Shown piece after piece: positions 57,979 through 64,000 of a stretch of 64,000 bases of DNA. Below the pieces are notes generated by a model, which was given only the letters and a program-made list of their open reading frames with translations, had not been told where the DNA came from and searched no databases. The DNA comes from Lepus europaeus (taxonomy: Eukaryota; Chordata; Mammalia; Lagomorpha; Leporidae). Location: assembly GCF_033115175.1 (NCBI RefSeq), contig NC_084835.1, forward strand, positions 26,989,858-27,053,857, read 5' to 3'. Within the stretch, counting starts at the first letter, position 1; the number at the start of each line of letters is the position of its first letter. Position numbers and translations under genes: made by a program.

Positions 57979-58652
57979 TTTTTTTTTTAAGATTAATTTA
58001 TTTGAATGGCAGAGGTTACATTTATTTATTTATTTATTTTTGACAGGCAGAGTGGACAGTGAGAGAGAGAGACAGAGAGAAAGGTCTTCCTTTTGTCGTT
58101 GGTTCACCCTCCAATGGCTGCCGCAGTAGCGCGCTGTGGCCGGCGCACCGCGCTGTTCCGGTGGCAGGAGCCAGGTGCTTCTCCTGGTCTCCCATGCGGG
58201 TGCAGGGCCCAAGCACTTGGACCATCCTCCACTGCACTCCCTGGCCACAGCAGAGAGCTGGCCTGGAAGAGGGGCAACCGGGACAGGATCGGTGCCCCGA
58301 CCGGGACTAGAACCCGGTGTGCCGGCGCCGCAAGGCGGAGGATTAGCCTGTTGAGCCACGGCGCCGGCCCAGAGGTTACATTTAGAGACACAGAGAGATC
58401 TTTGATCCACTGCTTCAATCCCCAGATGGCTGCAATAGCCAGAGCTGGGACAGGCCAGAGCCAGGAGCCAGGAACTCCATGTGGGTCTCCCATGTGGGAG
58501 GCAGGGGTCCAAGCACTTGTGCCAGCATCTGCTGCCTTCCCAGGTGCATTAGCAGGGGACTGGACCGAAAGCGGAGCAGCTGGGACTTGGACTGAAGCCC
58601 ATGCGGATGCCGGCACCGCAGGCAGTGGCCTAACCAACTGCACCACAGCACC
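57979..58652 (-). mobile_element. C-SINE, outer element of a nested pair
   Basis: Left part 57979-58024 (T-run, AAGATTAATTTATTTGAATGG). Right part 58370-58652, ending CTGCACCACAGCACC. Confidence 0.9.
58025..58369 (-). mobile_element. Young C-SINE nested in the preceding one
   Basis: TTTTTGACAGGCAGAGTGGAC to CCACGGCGCCGGCC. A perfect 15-nt duplication CAGAGGTTACATTTA is at 58010-58024 and 58370-58384. Confidence 0.95.
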
Positions 58653-59055
58653 TGCGCATAGGAAACCCTTCTCAGAACTGCCGCAGCTCGTCCTGTCTGT
58701 GGGGAGCAACCACACAAAGGCTTTGTCTTGGGCCTGGGACCTGAGCCAGGTCCTGTCCCTTTGTGTTCATGACCCCAGTTTGGGAATCACTGGCTTTGGG
58801 ACACGGGTAGGGCTTGTTCAGCACAGGACCTGGCCACGGAAAGCAGTCAGTAAAGCATGGATAGGAAAAGAAAAACCTCTCTGCCCACAAAAGTGAATTT
58901 GACATCCCTCTCATGTTTTTATACATTGTTGGGGCTTAAGTGAATGGAGTTGGCTTCGGTTTTCTGAGATGTCACATCAGTGTTCGCTCGTTTGGTGACC
59001 ATGTCTTGTGCACGTTCATGTATGATTATATATCTGAGGATAAAAGCATTTCAGG

Positions 59056-59735
59056 TGGGGCCGGCGTGGTGGCGTAGTAGGTTAAACCTCCACCTGCAGC
59101 ACTGACATTCCATATGGGCGCCGATTTGTGTCCTGGCTGCTCCTCCGCCAGTCCAGCTCTCTGCTGATGGCCTAAGAAAGCAGTAGAAGATGGCCCAAGT
59201 GCTGGGCCCCTGTACCTGTCTGGGAGATCCTGAAGGAGCTCCTGGTTCCTGGCTTTGGATTGGCCCAGCTTTGGCCGTTGTGGCCATTTGGGAAGTGAAC
59301 CAGCAGATGGAAGATCTTTCTCTCTCTCTCTCTCTTTAAACAGATTTTACTTAGTTATTTGAGAGCTGGAGTTTACAGACAGTGAGAGGGAGAGACAGAA
59401 GTCTTCCATCCACTGGTTCACTCCTCAAATGGGCTCAACGGTCAGAGCTGAGCCAATCCGAAGCCAGGGGCCTGGACCTTCCTCCAAGTCTGCCACACAG
59501 GTGCAGGGGCCCAAACGATTGGGCCATCTTCTGCTTTCCCAGGCCACAGAGGAGAGCTGGATGGGAAGAGGAGCAGCCGGGACTAGAACTGGTACCCATA
59601 TGGGATGCAGGCGCCACAGGCAGAGGATTAACCTACTGCACCACAGTGCTGGCCCCACAAGATCTCTTTCTCTCTACCTCTTCCTCTCTCTGTAACTCTA
59701 CCTCTCAAATAAATAAAGTCTTTAAGAAATTAAGG
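59056..59735 (+). mobile_element. C-SINE, outer element of a nested pair
   Basis: Left part 59056-59333 (GGGGCCGGCGTGGTGGCGTAG to the (CT)n tract). Tail 59657-59735 (CTCTGTAACTCTACCTCTCA, AATAAATAAAGTC). Confidence 0.85.
59334..59656 (-). mobile_element. C-SINE nested at the CT tract of the preceding one
   Basis: TTTAAACAGATTTTACTTAG to CCACAGTGCTGGCCCC. It entered the 3' microsatellite of the host SINE. Confidence 0.85.
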
Positions 59736-59738
59736 TTT

Positions 59739-60059
59739 GAGCCGGCGCTGCGGCTCACTAGGCTAATCCTCTGCCTTGCGGCGCCGGCACACCGGGTTCT
59801 AGTCCCGGTCGGGGCACCTATCCTATCCCGGTTGCCCCTCTTCCAGGCCAGCTCTCTGCTGTGGCCAGGGAGTGCAGTGGAGGATGGCCCAAAGTCCTTG
59901 GGCCCTGCACCCCATGGGAGACCAGGAGAAGCACCTGGCTCCTGCCATCGGATCAGCGCGGTGCGCCGGCCATTGGAGGGTGAACCAACGGCAAAAGGAA
60001 GACCTTTCTCTCTGTCTCTCTCTTTCACTATCCACTCTGCCTGTCAAAAAAGAAAAAGA
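59739..60059 (+). mobile_element. Young C-SINE
   Basis: GAGCCGGCGCTGCGGCTCAC to CTGCCTGTCAAAAAAGAAAAAG. A perfect 15-nt duplication AAGAAATTAAGGTTT is at 59724-59738 and 60060-60074, made from the tail of the SINE before it. Confidence 0.95.
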
Positions 60060-60075
60060 AAGAAATTAAGGTTTT

Positions 60076-60390
60076 GGGGCTGTCGTGCAGCAGGTTAAGC
60101 TGCTGCCTGTGATGCTGGCATCCCATGAGGCATGGCCCGGCTGCTCCACTTCCAATCCAGCTCCCTGCTAACACTCCTGGGAAAGCAGCAGAGGATGGCC
60201 CAAGTGCTTGGACCCCTGCCACCCACTTGAGAGATCCCTGGCTCTTGGTTTCAGCTTGGCCCATCCCTGGCTATTGCAGCCATTTGGGGAGTGAACCAAC
60301 AGATGGAAGATTTCTCTCTCTCTCTCTCTCTCCCTCTCTCTCTCTCTCTCTCCCTTCCTCTCTCTTTTAGATAAATCTTTAAAAGTAACA
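60076..60390 (+). mobile_element. C-SINE
   Basis: TGGGGCTGTCGTGCAGCAGG, a long (CT)n at 60315-60364, and TTTTAGATAAATCTTTAAAAG. Confidence 0.85.
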
Positions 60391-60399
60391 TTTTGGGTT

Positions 60400-60645
60400 T
60401 CTTGGGGTGGACATGTGGCCCAGTGGCTGGGAGCCCATGTCCCGTGTTAGAGCTGTCTGGATTCTATACTTTGCTCTGCTCCTGACCCCAGTTTCCTGCC
60501 AGTGCTGACCCTGGGAGACAGTGGTGATGGCTCACTCATGTGGGAGACCCAGATGGAGTCCTTGGCTCCAGGCTTCAGCCAGCCCAGTCCTGGCCAGTGG
60601 ATGGGAGCTCACTCTCTGCCTCTGAAATCCATTCATTAATTAGTA
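60400..60645 (+). mobile_element. C-SINE second subtype
   Basis: GTGGACATGTGGCCCAGTGG, CCAGTTTCCTGCCAGTGCTG and GACAGTGGTGATGGCTCA. The tail is short. Confidence 0.7.
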
Positions 60646-60671
60646 TTTTTCAAGTTACAAATGAGTAATTT

Positions 60672-60961
60672 CTTAAAAGAATTATTTTAGAAGAGTTACA
60701 CAGAGACAGAGACTGGGAGAGAGAGATACCTCATTCCCTAGATGGCCACAATGGCCACCGCAGGGCCAGGCTGAGGCCGGGAGCTTCCTCCAGGTCTCCC
60801 ACATCGGTGGCAGGGGCCCAGGCGCTTGGGCCATCTTCTACCGCTTTCCCAGACCATACACAGGGAGCTGGATCGGAAGTGGAGCAGCCCATAAACCGGC
60901 ACCCATGTGGGATATTGGTGTCACAGGTGACTTTATCTGATACACCACTGTGCTGGCCCCC
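60672..60961 (-). mobile_element. C-SINE
   Basis: TTCTTAAAAGAATTATTTTAG at the left, CCACTGTGCTGGCCCC at the right. Inserted at the edge of an L1M fragment. Confidence 0.8.
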
Positions 60962-61266
60962 CCAAATGAATTTTGAACATTGAGATGAAGTGCACATAAC
61001 GTTTATCATGTGAACCTTTCCTGAGTGGCCAGTCTGTTGCTGGCTGCATTCCATTGCTGAGCCCTCTTCGCTATCATTCCTCTCCCGAACTTTTTCATTG
61101 TCCCAGACTGAGACTCCAGGCACAATGGACCATGACCCAACACCGCTCCCCGCCCCCCCCCCCCCGCCTCAATCCCCTCCTCCAGGCCTTGGCAGCCAAC
61201 TCTGTTCCCTGTCCCTAGGAATCTGTTCTAGGCACCTCATATATGTGGACTCACACAGCCCTTCCC

Positions 61267-61297
<31 letters not shown>

Positions 61298-62056
61298 CCA
61301 GCATAGTGTTTGAGGTTTATCCATGTTGGAGCTAGAATCAGAATTCCCTTCCTATAACAAACATTTTTGTGTGTGTGATCATTTGAAAGGCAGAGTGACA
61401 GAGAGAGCTTCCATCTGCTGGCTCATTCCCCAGATAGTCACAGTAGCCAGGCTCGGGGCAAGCCAAAAGCAGGGGCCTGGAGCTCCATCTGGGCGTCCTA
61501 CAAGCTTTTGCTTTCTCAGCAGGGAGCTGGATTGGCAGTGGAGCCGCCACGCCTCGAACTGGCACTTGCATGGGATGCTGGTGTTCCAGGTGGTGGCTTA
61601 ACCCCCGTGCCACAGCGCTGGCCCCTCCCTCCCTTCTTCGGTGGGCAGAATAACCCACCGTAGGGACACAGCATGTATCCAGCCATGCACATGTGGTCGT
61701 GTTCACGTTTTGAGTCCTGTGGATGGCACTGCTGTGAGCGGGTGTGCAGGATCTCGACTGTTGTCAGTTCCTTTCCGTACACACCCAGGGGCGGAGCTGC
61801 GGGGTGCTGTGGCCACGGTGTTTAACGTCTGAGGAACCAGCCACTGTTTTCCACAGTCACTTCACTGGCTCACATTTGCATCTTGCATCTGTGCAGTGCA
61901 CACTTTCCAAATCCCCACACGTCCTCGTGGCCAGTTGCGTAAGAGCCGTCCTCAGGGGGTGTGAAGTGGTATCTTCTTGTGGCTTTGATTTGCATCTCCC
62001 GAATGCTAGAGAGGCTGAGCATCTTTTCCTTTGCTTATTGGCCATCGTATGAATTT
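60962..62056. mobile_element. Old L1M-type LINE fragment, interrupted by a SINE
   Basis: Segments 60962-61365 and 61622-62056. Recognised from AGATGAAGTGCACATAACG, GTTTGAGGTTTATCCATGTT, GAGGAACCAGCCACTGTTTT, GTGTGAAGTGGTATCTTCTT, GTGGCTTTGATTTGCATCTC and GAGCATCTTTTCCTTTGC, in the order found in old mammalian L1 3' regions. It includes a C-run (61147-61164) and a 27-nt-class T-run (61273-61299). Heavily mutated, no ORF. Confidence 0.7.
61366..61621 (-). mobile_element. C-SINE inside the L1M fragment
   Basis: GATCATTTGAAAGGCAGAGTG to CGTGCCACAGCGCTGGCC. Lacks the T-run and part of the middle. Confidence 0.8.
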
Positions 62057-62290
62057 CGGAACACGACTCCCTTCATGTTGATTCGAATTTGCAAATCAAA
62101 TACTCTGAATCAGTGAGATAAGTTTCACATTTACAACTATGAATTTTTTTAAAAAAATGATTTGTAATCCGGGACAGAGCTCATTGAAGATAACAAGAAG
62201 CAAAAGAGCTCAACAAATTTATGTTGGCGTGCTTGCCAATAGTTACTCCATTTTTCCAATACATATTATTCTGTTGTCAAAAAAGATAAT

Positions 62291-62572
62291 GGGGGCAGGC
62301 GTTGGGCACAGCAGTTGACACCTCTTGGGGAGCCTGCATCCACGGCTGAGTGCCTGGCTGACTCCAGCCTCCTGCTGATGTGTGCCCTGGAGGCGGCAGA
62401 TGCGATGGATGGCAGATGCGATGGCTCCAGGACTTGGGTTCCTGCTGCCCGCCAGACCTGGATACAGTTTCTTCCTCCTGGCTTCTGCCTGGCCCAGCCC
62501 TGGCTGATGCAGGCATTTGAGTGAACCAGAGAATGAAACTCTCTCTCTCAAATAAATACATTAAAACAAACC
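62291..62572 (+). mobile_element. C-SINE second subtype
   Basis: GGGGGCAGGCGTTGGGCACAG, CTGGAGGCGGCAGATGCGAT (locally duplicated near 62395-62425), and a CTCAAATAAATACATTAAAAC tail. Confidence 0.75.
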
Positions 62573-63056
62573 ACAAGCAGCAAAGTCCTCTGAGCCCACC
62601 CAGAGAAAGGCCATGTGAGGGTGCCGCCGGAAGTCCATATAGGGGTCTGGGAGCAGGAGGGCCCTCCCCAGAGACCCGGTCAGCCAGCACCTTGCCCGGA
62701 CTTGCAGCTCCAGAACCGTGAGAGGGAACTCCCGTCGTTTGTGCCATGCGGTCTGCAGTGTTGTGGTGGCGGCTTGAGCTGACCGCATCCGACCTGGCTC
62801 CAGGAGCCCTGAGTGTCCCTTGTTCCTGACGAGGTCCCCTCCCCCCAGGGGCTGGGAGCCTGCTGCTGTGCTCATTCTTCCCAAGGATGCACCTGCCCTA
62901 GAATAAACCAGCACCCAAAGCAATGCAGACCCTCCCTGGGCGTCCAACCTGGGTGCCTAGCACCCCCTGCTGGGCAGCCTCTGGTGGACGTGTGTCATTC
63001 TCTGCATTGCCGTTCTCCCACGTTCTGCATGCCTGTGTTTCTTGGATTCCGATTCT

Positions 63057-63383
63057 TTTTTTTTTTTTTTAGTTTAAATATTTATTTATTTGAAAGTTAG
63101 CGTTACAGAGAGGAGAGGCAGAGAGAGCAAGCAAGCGAGCTTCCATCTGCTGGTTCACTCCCAGTTGGCCACAATGGTCAGAGCTGTGCCGATCTGAAGC
63201 CAGGAGCTGCTTCCAGGTCTCCCACGTGGGTGCAGGGGCCCAAGGACTTGGGCCACTTCCACTGCTTTCCCAGGCCATAGCAGAGCTGGATAGGAAGTGG
63301 AGCAGCTGGGACTTGAACTGGGGCCCATATGGGATGCTGGCAGTGTAGGTGGTGGCTTTACTTGCTATGCCACACACTGGCCT
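63057..63383 (-). mobile_element. C-SINE
   Basis: T-run at 63056-63070, TTTAAATATTTATTTATTTG, and right end TGCCACACACTGGCCTG. Confidence 0.85.
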
Positions 63384-63784
63384 GATTCAGATTCTAATCC
63401 AGCTCCCTGAGGGTCACTGATTTCGGAATCCTTCCCAGGGAACTTGCCCTGTGTCCTTTCACTCTCCTCTTCCTCTCCCCTCCTCGAGGGGACAAAAGTG
63501 GCACAGGGAGCCCGAGGCCCCACCATGGCCTGGGAAGTGGAACAGGCAACAGGGGTTGTTTTCTTTGTGGTGGGACCCGGATGCCCTCTGACATGCACCT
63601 ATCCAGGGAGACCTCTGGTGGAAACAGAAGGGGTGGATACAACTCCAACTCTGCAGCAAGAGGAATCTTGGTGGAGCTCAGCCGGGGATGGTGGGAATGT
63701 TCTGGAATTCATGGTGGTAATGGTTGCATAACTTGGTTACCACACCAACGACCACTGAGATCACTGTAAGTCTGGAATTGGTGT

Positions 63785-64000
63785 ATTAGCTTTTTGTCCC
63801 TGTAACTAAATGCCTGACACAGGCTACATATGAAGGAAGGTTTATTTCAGCTTACAGTTTGGGAGATTCACAGTCTAAGACCATGGGTGTGTGTGTGTGG
63901 CAGGGCTGGTGGTTTTTGTGCGTGTGACATTGGTATGGCCATCTGGCAAGGCCAGAGGATGGCAGGAGTGAAGTGTGTGCCAAGGAGCAATCACATGGTA
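63785..64000 (+). mobile_element. Old interspersed repeat, family not assigned (copy 2, cut by window end)
   Basis: CCTGTAACTAAATGCCTGAC, GAAGGAAGGTTTATTTCAGC and CAGTTTGGGAGATTC align with the start of the copy at 26135. It contains a (TG)5-6 at about 63888. Confidence 0.45.

Larger units (their letters stand above)
47206..64000. other. Downstream intergenic region
   Basis: No gene recognised. The interval 47206-53025 is mostly unique and GC-rich, with AT-richer blocks at 51830-52060 and 52430-52550. From 53 kb on, C-SINEs occupy most of the sequence. Non-repeat stretches over 300 nt are 47206-48900, 49076-51055, 51171-53025, 54396-55463, 58653-59055 and 62573-63056. The AT-rich stretch 62057-62290 matches nothing I recognise. 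Confidence 0.65.

Noticed and set aside
58093-58896. 267-codon plus-strand open frame
   Set aside because: Spans two nested SINEs. The recurrent translated SINE motifs (for example [14 protein letters not shown]) appear in many unrelated places in the window.
47206-64000. TKT or another neighbouring gene downstream
   Set aside because: No stretch shows transketolase-like coding sequence or consistent splice framing. In human the next gene lies farther away than this window reaches.

Overview
This window is mammalian nuclear DNA, almost certainly from a lagomorph and most likely the rabbit Oryctolagus cuniculus. The evidence is the dense scatter of tRNA-derived C-SINEs (the lagomorph C repeat), including young full-length copies with A-tails and intact 12-16 nt target-site duplications, alongside old MIR, L2 and L1M fragments. 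There are no bacterial features, operons or CRISPR arrays.

One protein-coding gene is recognised: PRKCD, protein kinase C delta, on the + strand. Its structure can be read almost completely. A TATA-less, GC-box-rich CpG-island promoter lies at about 17.7-18.8 kb. A probable non-coding first exon ends at 18419, and a probable second non-coding exon lies at 21809-21913. Seventeen coding exons run from the ATG at 34007 to the TGA at 46742. The 3' UTR carries an AATAAA at 47180-47185. All 17 coding exons join in phase to 2025 nt, or 674 residues, with every PKC-delta landmark present: C2-like domain, pseudosubstrate, C1A, C1B, V3 hinge, kinase domain and AGC tail.

Layout: 1-13.7 kb is intergenic DNA with SINE, MIR and L2 copies and a forkhead-motif cluster at 4.08-4.14 kb. 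13.74-14.15 kb is a second, smaller CpG island with an ISRE-like element. 14.2-17.6 kb is intergenic. 17.7-47.2 kb is PRKCD, including a 12 kb second intron that holds a SINE split by a probable solo LTR and a compact octamer+TATA+splice-donor unit at 31.04-31.13 kb, which could be an alternative promoter. 47.2-64 kb is downstream intergenic DNA, very SINE-rich from 53 kb on, with an L1M fragment near 61-62 kb.

The most notable observations concern alternative forms of PKC-delta. The intron at the caspase-3 site in the V3 hinge carries an 84-nt tandem repeat that stays open in the PRKCD frame and contains in-frame splice donors 52 and 80 codons downstream of the normal one. A 93-nt intron in the kinase N-lobe has a weak donor, no stop codon and a length divisible by three. 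I found no wholly new biological system; these are splice and promoter hypotheses that can be tested.

Coordinates of coding exons are exact readings of the sequence. Repeat boundaries are approximate to a few bases, and family names come from pattern recognition, not from a database search.
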